Shown here: positions 36,816 through 45,339 of the stretch, piece after piece
How positions within the stretch are numbered: position 1 is the stretch's first letter
Layout: each line of letters begins with the position of its first letter
DNA from: G965198795 sp965198795
GTDB taxonomy: Bacteria > Pseudomonadota > Alphaproteobacteria > Rhodospirillales > Casp-alpha2
DNA length: 64,000 nt
NCBI GenBank assembly: GCA_965198795.1
Contig: OZ240674.1
Location: forward strand, 2,728,001 to 2,792,000
Direction: 5' to 3'
Position numbers and translations under genes: made by a program
The notes under the pieces: generated by a model
What the model saw: only the letters and a program-made list of their open reading frames with translations
Told to the model about the DNA's origin: nothing
The model's database searches: none

Positions 36816-37238
36816 ATGGCTGTCGAGCGTACGCTCTCGATCATCAAGCCGGACGCCACGCGCCGCAATCTCACGGGCCGGATTAACGCCCGGTTCGAGG
36901 AGCGCGGCTTGCGCGTCGTCGCACAAAAACGTATGCGGCTGACCCGGACTCAGGCCGAAGGCTTCTACGCCGTTCATAAAGAGCGCGCGTTCTTCAGCGA
37001 TCTCTGCGATTTCATGATCTCCGGACCTGTCGTCGTGCAGGTTCTGGAAGGCGAGGGCGCCATTATGGAAAACCGCGAAATCATGGGCGCCACCAATCCG
37101 GCCAACGCCGGCGAAGGCACCATTCGTAAAGATTTCGCTGAAAGCATCGAAGCGAACTCGGTTCACGGTTCCGACAGTCCCGAGAATGCGGCTATCGAGA
37201 TTTCCTACTTCTTCAGCGAATGTGAAATCGTCGGTTAA
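36816..37238 (+). CDS. ndk: Nucleoside diphosphate kinase
   Basis: Ndk balances nucleoside triphosphates using a phospho-His intermediate. The 140-residue protein has TLSIIKPDATRRN at the start and the active-site signature NSVHGSDSPE, with the phosphorylated His at about 117. Ribosome-binding site AAAGGA. It ends in a terminator shared with the convergent purN. Confidence 0.96.
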   Translation: MAVERTLSIIKPDATRRNLTGRINARFEERGLRVVAQKRMRLTRTQAEGFYAVHKERAFFSDLCDFMISGPVVVQVLEGEGAIMENREIMGATNPANAGEGTIRKDFAESIEANSVHGSDSPENAAIEISYFFSECEIVG

Positions 37239-37257
37239 GCCCGCCGGGCGGGCTTAA
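37235..37257. terminator. Bidirectional terminator between ndk and purN
   Basis: TTAAGCCCGC (37235–37244) and GCGGGCTTAA (37248–37257) form a perfect 10-bp stem around CGG. The stop codons of both convergent genes (TAA of ndk at 37236–37238 and TAA of purN at 37254–37256) lie inside the stem. T-tracts are short on both sides, so efficiency is uncertain. Confidence 0.65.
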
Positions 37258-37934
37258 GGGTTAACGAGGGCGCCGGCCTCGAACCCGACCGCAGACTGGG
37301 CCTCGGACTGGGCGCCCTTAATCCTTGTCCGGTTCTCGTCCAAAATCTCCACCCGGCCCTCGGCAATCCAGCGAACGGCCAGCGGATAGATGACATGCTC
37401 TTGCGCAAGCACGCGGGCGGCCAGGCTGTCTTCGTCGTCTTCCACGAGAACAGGCACGGCGGCTTGGATGATGATGGGGCCCGTGTCCATTTCCTTCCGC
37501 ACGTAATGAACGGTGCAGCCGGCGAACTTGGCGCCGCTTTCGAGAACCCGCCTGGGTACGTCGAGGCCCTTGAATGATGGCAGCAGGCCCGGGTGAATGT
37601 TGATCAACCGGTTACGCCAGTGATCCACGAACTCGTCCGACAGCAGGCGCATAAAGCCCGCGAGGCAGATCAAATCCGCGCCAGACGCCTCAATGGCGCG
37701 GGTGATCTCCGCGTCAAAGGCCGCACGGTCCGGATACTCTTTATGGGAAATCGCGTTGGCCGGAATGCCGGCGCCGGCGGCGAGTTCCAGTCCCATGGCG
37801 TCCGCCTTGTTGGAGAGGACCAGGACGATTTGCGCTGGATACCCGGGTTTGGCGCAGGCGCCGATAAGAGCCTCAAGATTGCTGCCGCGGCCCGAAATCA
37901 GAACGGCGAGTTTCAGTTTCCCCGCGTCACTCAT
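37254..37934 (-). CDS. purN: Phosphoribosylglycinamide formyltransferase
   Basis: PurN transfers a formyl group from 10-formyl-THF to GAR in purine synthesis. The 226-residue protein (from ATG 37934) shows LISGRGSNLEAL (phosphate loop), CLAGFMRLLS, the catalytic INIHPGLLPSFKG, and GCTVHYVRKEMDTGPII with the conserved His and Asp. It overlaps purM by 8 bp, the standard purMN pair. Confidence 0.96.
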   Translation of the reverse strand: MSDAGKLKLAVLISGRGSNLEALIGACAKPGYPAQIVLVLSNKADAMGLELAAGAGIPANAISHKEYPDRAAFDAEITRAIEASGADLICLAGFMRLLSDEFVDHWRNRLINIHPGLLPSFKGLDVPRRVLESGAKFAGCTVHYVRKEMDTGPIIIQAAVPVLVEDDEDSLAARVLAQEHVIYPLAVRWIAEGRVEILDENRTRIKGAQSEAQSAVGFEAGALVNP

Positions 37935-39000
37935 CCCAGAGATCTTCAATCCCGTCGATGACGACTTCCGGCGCCCCCTGGCCTTGCTCGACGCGGCCCA
38001 GGAACAGGGTGTGCTCGCCTGTCTCCCTCAGAGCCTCTTGAACGCCGGCGCGGGCGTTCTCGGCGACGATGACGACCATGCCCACACCGCAGTTAAAAGT
38101 GCGCGCCATTTCCTCGTCCGCGACGCCGCCCGCTTCCCTCAACCATTTGAACACGGGCGGCGCGGTCCAGCGGGCCGCGTCCAGCCGGGCTTCGGTGTCG
38201 TCCGGCATGACCCGGGGGATATTCTCCCAAAGCCCGCCGCCCGTAATGTGGGCGAGGCCCTTGATCCCGCCGGCCCTGATCGCCGCCAGACAGGCCTTGA
38301 CGTAGATGCGGGTTGGGGTCAGCAAGGCTGCTCCCAGCGGCGTTCCCGGCTCAAAGGGAGCGTCATCGTCCCACGAAAGACCGGCGCGCTCGGCGACCTT
38401 GCGGACCAGGGAGAACCCGTTGGAATGCACACCCGACGACGCGAGGCCCAAAATCAAATCGCCGGGCGCGATATCACCGCCGGTCAGAACCGCGTCGCGT
38501 TCCACGGCGCCGACGGAAAACCCCGCCAGGTCGTACTCGCCGTCATCGTACATCCCGGGCATCTCCGCCGTCTCGCCGCCGATCAGCGCGGTGCCGGCTT
38601 GTTTGCAGCCTTCCGCGACGCCGGCGACAATGGCTTCCGCGACGTTGGTCTCCAGCTTGCCGGTGGCGAGGTAATCCAGGAAAAACAGAGGCTCGGCCCC
38701 TTGGACAACCAGGTCATTGACGCACATGGCCACCAAATCGACGCCGACCGTGTCGTGCCTGCCCATTTGACGGGCTAGTTTCAGCTTGGTGCCCACGCCG
38801 TCTGTGGCGGCCACCAGCAGCGGGTCCGAATAACCCGCGGCCTTTGGGTCGAAAAAGCCGCCGAAGCCGCCGAAGCCGCCCATGACGCCCGGACGTTCCG
38901 TTGACCTCGCCAGGCCCTTGACGGCTCCGACCAGCGCGTTGCCCGCATCGATATCGACGCCCGCGTCCCTGTAGGTGAGCCCTTTATCCTCGTTATTCAT
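37927..39000 (-). CDS. purM: Phosphoribosylformylglycinamidine cyclo-ligase (AIR synthetase)
   Basis: PurM closes FGAM to AIR using ATP. The 357-residue protein has YRDAGVDIDAGN at the start, VATDGVGTKLKLA, the GGETAEMPGMY motif, GLASSGVHSNGFSLVRK and HITGGGLWENIPR. It is divergent from the DUF2066 gene with 122 bp between them, a pairing common in alphaproteobacteria. Confidence 0.96.
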   Translation of the reverse strand: MNNEDKGLTYRDAGVDIDAGNALVGAVKGLARSTERPGVMGGFGGFGGFFDPKAAGYSDPLLVAATDGVGTKLKLARQMGRHDTVGVDLVAMCVNDLVVQGAEPLFFLDYLATGKLETNVAEAIVAGVAEGCKQAGTALIGGETAEMPGMYDDGEYDLAGFSVGAVERDAVLTGGDIAPGDLILGLASSGVHSNGFSLVRKVAERAGLSWDDDAPFEPGTPLGAALLTPTRIYVKACLAAIRAGGIKGLAHITGGGLWENIPRVMPDDTEARLDAARWTAPPVFKWLREAGGVADEEMARTFNCGVGMVVIVAENARAGVQEALRETGEHTLFLGRVEQGQGAPEVVIDGIEDLWDE

Positions 39001-39122
39001 CGTCTTCCCCGGTTCCTCACCCTTGCGCTTTCCGTCCAGTCATTTAATCCTGAGGCTCTTGGGCGTAAATTACCAGGGCCCGCCCCTTGTAAACCTCAAG
39101 GCTTAAAGGGGCGAGTCTCCAA

Positions 39123-40265
39123 ATGACCAGCCTGATGGAGGCGAAAATAACGGTTCCCGATCGGTTTTCAACGTGTGTCGTGATAGCCGCGTTGCTGACC
39201 TTGACATGCATGTTTGGTTTCTCCGCGCGGGCCGATACACTAAGTATATACCGGGTAAGCGATGTGCCGGTTGACGTAACGGCGGATACAGCCGCGTCGG
39301 CGCGGGATCAAGCGCTGCTTGATGGCGAGGCTCAGGCGTTTCGCACGCTGCTTGAGCGGATGACCTTAAAGACGGATCACCCGCGCCTGCCCACGCTGGA
39401 GCAAAAGGACGTCGCGGATTTCGTGCAGGACATTTCGATCAGGGACGAAAAGACGTCCGGGGTCCGTTATATCGCCAAGTTGACGGTTCGGTTCCGTGAA
39501 GACGCCGTTCGCGCTCTGTTGCGTTCTTTAAGCATTCCGTTCGCTGAAACGCCCTCCAAGCCATTGTTAATCCTTCCTGTTCTGCAACAAGGCGGGGCAA
39601 GGGCGCTTTGGGATGACCCCAATCCCTGGCGCGATGTTTGGCGGCGACGCCCTGACAGGGTTTCTCTTGTGCCGACCGTGCTGCCCCTTGGCGATTTTGG
39701 CGATGTGGGCGCCATTGGGGCGGAACAGGCGGTCTCGGGCGACGGACAGCGTTTGGCGGCCATCGCGGACCGTTATGGTGCCGGCTCGACGGCGGTCGCC
39801 CTGGCGGAACTTAAATTTGATAAGGCGCGTTCCATCTATTTCCTGGATGTCACTCTGACCCGCTACAACGTCACCATTGATCCGCAAACCGATATCGTGC
39901 GATTCGAAGGGGACATTGGCGAACAGTCCGCCGAGCTTATGGCGCGTGCGGCCGCACATCTCACGAACCTGCTGGAAGATAATTGGAAGCGTGACAATCT
40001 GATCGAGTCGGGTAGCCGGGACGCCATCGCCGTTACTATTCCAATCAAGACGCTGGGGGATTGGATCAATATCCAGCGCAAGCTTAAGAATGTCGCCATT
40101 CTCCGTGATACGGAGGTGGTTCTGCTTTCTCGCTCGGAAGTGCAGGTCATCCTTCATTACATCGGCGATATCGGGCAGTTGATCATCGCGCTTGAGCAGG
40201 CGGATATGGTCCTGAAGGGGCTCGGCGACACTTGGACGCTTGAACGTCTGCCTGGCGGGACGTGA
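39123..40265 (+). CDS. DUF2066 domain exported protein
   Basis: The 380-residue protein has an N-terminal signal (about 15–37, ending ARA) and then the DUF2066 region (IYRVSDVPVDVTADTAASARDQAL...). Its function is not known. It overlaps the next gene, perM, by 4 bp (GTGA) and opens the DUF2066–perM–hdaA unit, the order seen in many Rhodospirillales. ATG 39123 is preferred, though ATG 39135 is possible. Confidence 0.82.
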   Translation: MTSLMEAKITVPDRFSTCVVIAALLTLTCMFGFSARADTLSIYRVSDVPVDVTADTAASARDQALLDGEAQAFRTLLERMTLKTDHPRLPTLEQKDVADFVQDISIRDEKTSGVRYIAKLTVRFREDAVRALLRSLSIPFAETPSKPLLILPVLQQGGARALWDDPNPWRDVWRRRPDRVSLVPTVLPLGDFGDVGAIGAEQAVSGDGQRLAAIADRYGAGSTAVALAELKFDKARSIYFLDVTLTRYNVTIDPQTDIVRFEGDIGEQSAELMARAAAHLTNLLEDNWKRDNLIESGSRDAIAVTIPIKTLGDWINIQRKLKNVAILRDTEVVLLSRSEVQVILHYIGDIGQLIIALEQADMVLKGLGDTWTLERLPGGT

Positions 40266-41401
40266 CAGAGAGATACGCGGTGAGCACGCCGGAACCCTCC
40301 CTAAAACCGAAAATTGGGGTCAGCCCCGAGGGCCGAGTCCTGTTCTGGCTGGCGATGCTGGTCATATTCGGCGCTCTTATCCATGTTCTCAGCGACGTTC
40401 TGTTGCCGTTCATCGCGGGTATGGCCGTCGCCTATTTCCTGGACCCGATCGCCGACAAGCTGGAAGAAAAGGGCCTGTCCCGCACCCTGGCGACGACGGT
40501 GATTACCTTGACGTTCTTCTTTGTGATCATTGCCGTTCTGGGCTTGTTGCTGCCCGCGTTGCACAAACAAGTGGTCGAATTGGCGGCCCTCGTCCCGGAG
40601 GTTATCAAGAGCGCCAAGGCGTTTTTGGAACCTCATGTGAGGGACATCATCGCCAATGTGCGGAGCCGCGCGGGCGGCGCGGAGGAGTTCGACCTTCAAC
40701 AAGTGCTAAGCAAGTACACCGGCAACGCCTTGAAGTGGCTGGCGGCCTTTTTCGATAAGCTCTTGTCCGGCGGCGCGGCCGTTCTGAATCTTCTGTCGCT
40801 GATCATCATCACCCCCATTGTGTCGTTTTATCTTCTGCGGGATTGGGACCGGATCGTCGAGAAGCTGGACGGCTACCTGCCGCTGGATCATGCGGATGAT
40901 ATTCGCGGGCAAATGCGCAATATCGATATGACTTTGTCCGGATTTGTGCGCGGACAGGCCTCCGTCTGTCTGACGCTCTCGATTTTCTATGCGGCTGGGC
41001 TGTCGGCGATCGGATTGAATTCCGGGCTGCTGGTCGGTATTGGCGCCGGGCTGATTTCATTCATTCCCTACATTGGAGCGGCCAGCGGCGCCGCCGTCGC
41101 GCTGGCCATTGCTTTCTTCCAGTTCGGGTTGGCGGACCCCTTGCCCATTATCGCTGTCGCCGCCGTGTTTCTGGCCGGCCAAACTTTGGAGAGTTATGTA
41201 CTGACCCCAAAGCTGGTCGGCGACCGGATTGGCCTGCATCCAGTCTGGATCATGTTCGCCCTGCTGGCCGGCGGCGCGTTGTTCGGCTTCACAGGCGTGC
41301 TTCTGGCCATTCCCATGGCGGCGGTCATCGGCGTTCTGATCCGCTTTGCCGCGAACCGTTACCAGGCGAGCGGTCTTTATACCGGCGAGAGACACGATTA
41401 A
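40262..41401 (+). CDS. AI-2E family (PerM-like) transporter
   Basis: This 379-residue inner-membrane protein has about eight helices, two at the N terminus, a long extracytoplasmic or cytoplasmic loop region (about 105–160), and the C-terminal helices with the family motif GALFGFTGVLLAIPMAAVIGV. Members include putative permeases and Na+/H+ antiporters; the substrate is not known. Starts at GTG 40262, inside the end of DUF2066; the stop overlaps the hdaA start (TAATG). Confidence 0.85.
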   Translation: MTERYAVSTPEPSLKPKIGVSPEGRVLFWLAMLVIFGALIHVLSDVLLPFIAGMAVAYFLDPIADKLEEKGLSRTLATTVITLTFFFVIIAVLGLLLPALHKQVVELAALVPEVIKSAKAFLEPHVRDIIANVRSRAGGAEEFDLQQVLSKYTGNALKWLAAFFDKLLSGGAAVLNLLSLIIITPIVSFYLLRDWDRIVEKLDGYLPLDHADDIRGQMRNIDMTLSGFVRGQASVCLTLSIFYAAGLSAIGLNSGLLVGIGAGLISFIPYIGAASGAAVALAIAFFQFGLADPLPIIAVAAVFLAGQTLESYVLTPKLVGDRIGLHPVWIMFALLAGGALFGFTGVLLAIPMAAVIGVLIRFAANRYQASGLYTGERHD

Positions 41402-42114
41402 TGGCGGCGGCGAATTCCGTCAGTCCCCGCCAACTCGCCCTCGATTTTCCCGTACGGCCCGCCTTGACAGGTGACGATTTTCTGGTGGCGCCTTCCAACG
41501 AGGAAGCAATCCGATGGCTGGACGCCTGGCCCGATTGGCCGGCGCCCTGGGTCTCTGTTCATGGACCCGGCGGGGCAGGGAAAACTCATCTGGTTCAGGT
41601 GTTCCTGGCGCGGACAGGGGGGCGTGCGCTGACCCCTGGAAGCCTGGACGACGCGGCCCGGGCCCTTATCGGCGGCGGCGCCGTCCAAACCTTCGCCTTG
41701 GACGGCGTGGAGCGGTTCTTGGCGGAGGATGGGGAGACGGCGCTGTTTCATCTCTATAACGTGTGCCGGGAGACAGGCGGTCATGTTTTGGCCACAGCCT
41801 CGGACGCGCCGTCCGTCTGGCCGTTTGCGTTGGCTGATTTGAAATCACGGATATTAGCGGCGCCTTCGGCGGGAATCCGTATGCCGGACGACCAACTCCT
41901 CGGCGCGCTGTTGGCGAAACACTTCACTGACCGGCAAGTCGCGCTGCGGGCTGACGTGCTGGCTTATCTGTTGCCAAGAATGGAGCGCTCGTTCAGTGCG
42001 GTTCGGGATCTGGCGATCCTAATCGACGGGGAGGCGCTGGCGCTGAAGAAGCCGGTTACCGTGCGGCTTGTTTCGCGCTTGCTCGCCAGGCTTCAGGGGA
42101 CCGGGCAGCCGTAA
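41401..42114 (+). CDS. hdaA: HdaA, DnaA-related regulator of replication initiation
   Basis: HdaA promotes ATP hydrolysis on DnaA when bound to the sliding clamp and so prevents re-initiation. The 237-residue protein has the N-terminal clamp-binding motif QLALDFP (11–17), Walker A GPGGAGKT (55–62), a Walker B-like ALDGVERF, and the DnaA-like box VII region (FTDRQVALRADVLAYLLPRMERSF). It lacks the DNA-binding domain IV of DnaA. It is translationally coupled to perM. Confidence 0.9.
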   Translation: MAAANSVSPRQLALDFPVRPALTGDDFLVAPSNEEAIRWLDAWPDWPAPWVSVHGPGGAGKTHLVQVFLARTGGRALTPGSLDDAARALIGGGAVQTFALDGVERFLAEDGETALFHLYNVCRETGGHVLATASDAPSVWPFALADLKSRILAAPSAGIRMPDDQLLGALLAKHFTDRQVALRADVLAYLLPRMERSFSAVRDLAILIDGEALALKKPVTVRLVSRLLARLQGTGQP

Positions 42115-42287
42115 CCGTTTCCGGCTCCGCCACCACGGCGGTTCTTCATCCCCATCCGTTATCAAGAACGGCGCGTCCAGACAGCGCTTAATCTCATTCT
42201 CATGGCTGCGGAGGCGGGCATTGACCTTTTCCGGCGCCTGGGCTCGAATATCATCACCGGCCAATTTGGAATTTTCGGGGTGAGGAC

Positions 42288-43067
42288 ATGGACTTGGGGA
42301 TCAGGGACAAGAAAGCGATCATTTGCGCGGCGTCCAGGGGCTTGGGCAAGGGTTGCGCCATGTCGCTGGCAAGGGAAGGCGCCGATTTGACCATCTGCGC
42401 ACGCACGGCCGGCCCGTTGGAAGAGACGGCGGAAGATATCCGTAAGGCGGCGGGCGTCAGGGTGAACGCCATCGCAGCGGACATTACGTCGGAAGCGGGA
42501 CGCGCGGCTGTCCTGGCGGCCTGCCCCAATCCGGATATTCTGGTGAACAACGCGGGCGGGCCGCCGCCAGGTGATTTTCGCGACTGGGACCGGGATGATT
42601 GGATCAAGGCCGTGGACGCCAACATGCTGACGCCGATTTTTTTGATCAAGGCGACGGTGGACGGCATGATGGAGCGGGGATTCGGCCGTATCGTCAACAT
42701 CACGTCGAGCGCCGTGAAGGCTCCCATCGACATCCTGGGTCTGTCTAACGGCGCGCGCGCCGGTTTGACGGGGTTCGTGGCCGGGATCGCCCGCAAGACG
42801 GTGAGGAACAACGTCACCATCAACGCCATCCTGCCGGGACCCTTCGATACGGACCGGCTGCGTTCGAATTTGGCCGTGACGGCGGAGAAGTCCGGGCGGT
42901 CCTATGACGAGGAGGCCGCCGCCCGCGCCGCCGCCAACCCCGCCGGCCGGTTCGGCGCGGCGAACGAATTTGGTGATTACTGCGCCTTCATCTGTTCGGC
43001 GCAAGCGGGCTACATTACCGGTCAGAATCTGTTGATCGACGGGGGCTCTTTCCCCGGCACGCTTTAA
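42288..43067 (+). CDS. Atypical short-chain dehydrogenase/reductase without the YxxxK motif
   Basis: The 259-residue protein has a Rossmann fold with CAASRGLGKGCA (13–24) for the cofactor and NNAGG (87–91), and a C terminus (GYITGQNLLIDGGSFPGTL) typical of 3-oxoacyl-ACP-reductase-like SDRs. The catalytic Ser is present (140 or 141), but at the Tyr-x-x-x-Lys site it has SNGAR (153–157), with Ser and Arg in place of Tyr and Lys. A related divergent subfamily exists. The substrate is unknown. It stands between hdaA and ppk, 173 bp after hdaA. Confidence 0.85.
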   Translation: MDLGIRDKKAIICAASRGLGKGCAMSLAREGADLTICARTAGPLEETAEDIRKAAGVRVNAIAADITSEAGRAAVLAACPNPDILVNNAGGPPPGDFRDWDRDDWIKAVDANMLTPIFLIKATVDGMMERGFGRIVNITSSAVKAPIDILGLSNGARAGLTGFVAGIARKTVRNNVTINAILPGPFDTDRLRSNLAVTAEKSGRSYDEEAAARAAANPAGRFGAANEFGDYCAFICSAQAGYITGQNLLIDGGSFPGTL

Positions 43068-43099
43068 GGCGCGGGCCTCAAGGTGTACAATTTGGGATT

Positions 43100-45307
43100 A
43101 TGGTGGAAACATCCTCACGCGCGCAAACCCGGCCTTCGTCCTCCTCAAGCAAACCGGGGACGGACGGCGCGAGACCCACGGCGCCGCGAAAACGGTTTTC
43201 GGCGCGTCCGCGGGACCGCTACATCAACCGTGAACTCAGTTGGCTGGGGTTCAATTTCCGGGTTCTGGAAGAAGCGCTGAACCCCTCTCATCCCCTGCTG
43301 GAGCGTTTGCGATTCCTGTCCATCTCCGCATCCAACCTGGACGAGTTCTATATGGTGCGGGTCGCTGGACTGAAGGGCCAGGCTCGCGCCGGGGTGAAGA
43401 CACCATCGGATGACGGACTAACGCCCGGTCAGCAGCTTCGCGCCATCGCACGCGAGACCACGCGGTTAATGAGCTTGCAACACGACGCCTGGGGCCAGTT
43501 GCTGCCGGAACTGAAGAAAGAAGGCGTTCAGATCGTCAATGCGGACGAGCTGACCAAGGAAGAAACGGCCTTCGTTCACGCCCATATCGAAGGCGTCCTG
43601 CCGGCGCTAACGCCCATTGCGATCGATCCGGCGCATCCATTCCCATTCATTCCGAACCTTGGATTCGCCTTGGTGCTGGAACTGGAGCCGCCAGGGGCTG
43701 ATGAGCCGCTCCGCGCGTTGATCCCGATCCCCAATCAATTGGACCGGTTTGTCCATCTGACGGGGGACCCGGGGCGCACGCGCTTTTTGCCGTTGGAAGA
43801 CGCCATCAGCTTGTGTCTGGAGTTGTTCTTTCCTGATTTCAAAGTACTCGACACGGCCGGTTTCCGGGTCATTCGGGACAGCGAAATGGAAATCGACGAA
43901 GAGGCGGAAGACCTGGTCCGAACCTTTGAATCGGCTCTCAAGCAGCGCCGGCGCGGCAGTGTGATCCGCCTAACCTTCAATGCGCGCGCGCCGGAGCATC
44001 TGAGGAACTTCGTCACTGATCAGTTGGCCGTCGATGAAGACGACGTGATGCCGAACCCGGGATTGCTGGGCTTGGCGGACACCAGGCAGTTGATCGTCGA
44101 TGAGCGCCCGGACTTGTTGTTTCCGCCTTATAACGCGCGTTTCCCGGAACGTATTCGGGACTTTGGCGGGGATGTGTTCGCCGCCATTCAGTCCAAGGAC
44201 ATCATCGTTCATCATCCGTTCGAGAGTTTCGACGTGGTGGTGCGGTTCGTCCGCCAGGCGGCGCGCGATCCGAACGTTGTGGCCATCAAGCAGACGCTTT
44301 ACCGGACATCCAACAACTCGCCCATCGCGGCCGCCTTGATCGAAGCGGCGGAAGCGGGCAAGTCGGTCACGGCCATGGTCGAGCTGAAGGCGCGGTTTGA
44401 CGAGGAGGCCAACATCCGCTGGGCGCGGGATCTGGAGCGGGCTGGCGTGCAGGTGGTCTATGGTTTCGTTGATATGAAGACCCACGCCAAGGTGAACCTT
44501 GTTGTCCGCCGTGAAGGCAAGGATTTGCGCTCCTACGTCCATTTCGGCACCGGCAACTATCACCCGATTACGGCCAAGATTTATACGGACCTCAGCTTCT
44601 TCACCTGTGACCCGGCGCTTTGTCAGGACGCATCCAAGTTGTTCAACTATATGACCGGTTATGCAAAGCCCGCCGAGATGATGAAGCTGAAGTTCTCACC
44701 GCTGACGCTGCGCGATCACGTGATCGAGCTGATCGAGGTTGAAGCCGCCAACGCCAAAGCGGGCAAACCAAGTGGAATCTGGGTGAAGCTCAACTCGTTG
44801 GTGGACACGGCTATGATCGACGCGCTCTATGCGGCGTCGCGGGCGGGCGTGCCTGTTGAGCTGGTCGTTCGCGGTGTTTGTTGTTTACGGCCGGGCATTC
44901 CGGGGCTCAGCGAGAACATCCGCGTCAAAAGCGTCGTCGGCCGGTTCCTGGAGCACTCGCGGATCATGGCTTTCGCCAATGGCGAACCGATCCCGAGCCG
45001 CGGGAACAAGGTGTATATTTCGTCCGCCGACTGGATGCCCCGAAATCTCTACCGCCGAATCGAAACGCTGGTTCCCATTGAAAATCCCACTGTTCACGCT
45101 CAGGTGTTGGACGAAGTGATGGGGGCGAACCTGCGGGATTCGGCGCAAAGCTGGACTCTGAACGCCAATGGCGAGTATCAACGCCTTGATGACGCCGGGT
45201 TCAACCTGCATAACTACTTCATGACTAACCCGTCATTGTCAGGGCGTGGAAGCGCCGTGCAAAAGAGCGGCAGGAAAAAGGCCAAGGCGGCCAAAAAGCG
45301 GGCTTAG
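43100..45307 (+). CDS. ppk: Polyphosphate kinase 1
   Basis: Ppk1 makes polyphosphate from ATP. The 735-residue protein has the N domain (RYINRELSWLGFNFRVLEEA and SISASNLDEFYMVRVAGL), the head domain and two phospholipase-D-like domains. The catalytic His is near 462 in KTHAKVNLVV, with SYVHFGTGNYHP following. The N-terminal 40 residues are a Ser/Arg-rich extension. It is followed after 32 bp by ppx, so synthesis and breakdown of polyphosphate are in one unit. Confidence 0.96.
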   Translation: MVETSSRAQTRPSSSSSKPGTDGARPTAPRKRFSARPRDRYINRELSWLGFNFRVLEEALNPSHPLLERLRFLSISASNLDEFYMVRVAGLKGQARAGVKTPSDDGLTPGQQLRAIARETTRLMSLQHDAWGQLLPELKKEGVQIVNADELTKEETAFVHAHIEGVLPALTPIAIDPAHPFPFIPNLGFALVLELEPPGADEPLRALIPIPNQLDRFVHLTGDPGRTRFLPLEDAISLCLELFFPDFKVLDTAGFRVIRDSEMEIDEEAEDLVRTFESALKQRRRGSVIRLTFNARAPEHLRNFVTDQLAVDEDDVMPNPGLLGLADTRQLIVDERPDLLFPPYNARFPERIRDFGGDVFAAIQSKDIIVHHPFESFDVVVRFVRQAARDPNVVAIKQTLYRTSNNSPIAAALIEAAEAGKSVTAMVELKARFDEEANIRWARDLERAGVQVVYGFVDMKTHAKVNLVVRREGKDLRSYVHFGTGNYHPITAKIYTDLSFFTCDPALCQDASKLFNYMTGYAKPAEMMKLKFSPLTLRDHVIELIEVEAANAKAGKPSGIWVKLNSLVDTAMIDALYAASRAGVPVELVVRGVCCLRPGIPGLSENIRVKSVVGRFLEHSRIMAFANGEPIPSRGNKVYISSADWMPRNLYRRIETLVPIENPTVHAQVLDEVMGANLRDSAQSWTLNANGEYQRLDDAGFNLHNYFMTNPSLSGRGSAVQKSGRKKAKAAKKRA

Positions 45308-45339
45308 TCCCCGGCCGCCAGTCGTTTGACGGGGGCGTG

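Noticed and set aside
37693..38778. 361-residue plus-strand frame over purN/purM
   Set aside because: Antisense shadow of the purM gene, no recognisable motif.
42162..43004. 280-residue minus-strand frame over the SDR gene
   Set aside because: Antisense shadow with Arg/Gly-rich composition; the SDR frame carries clear motifs.
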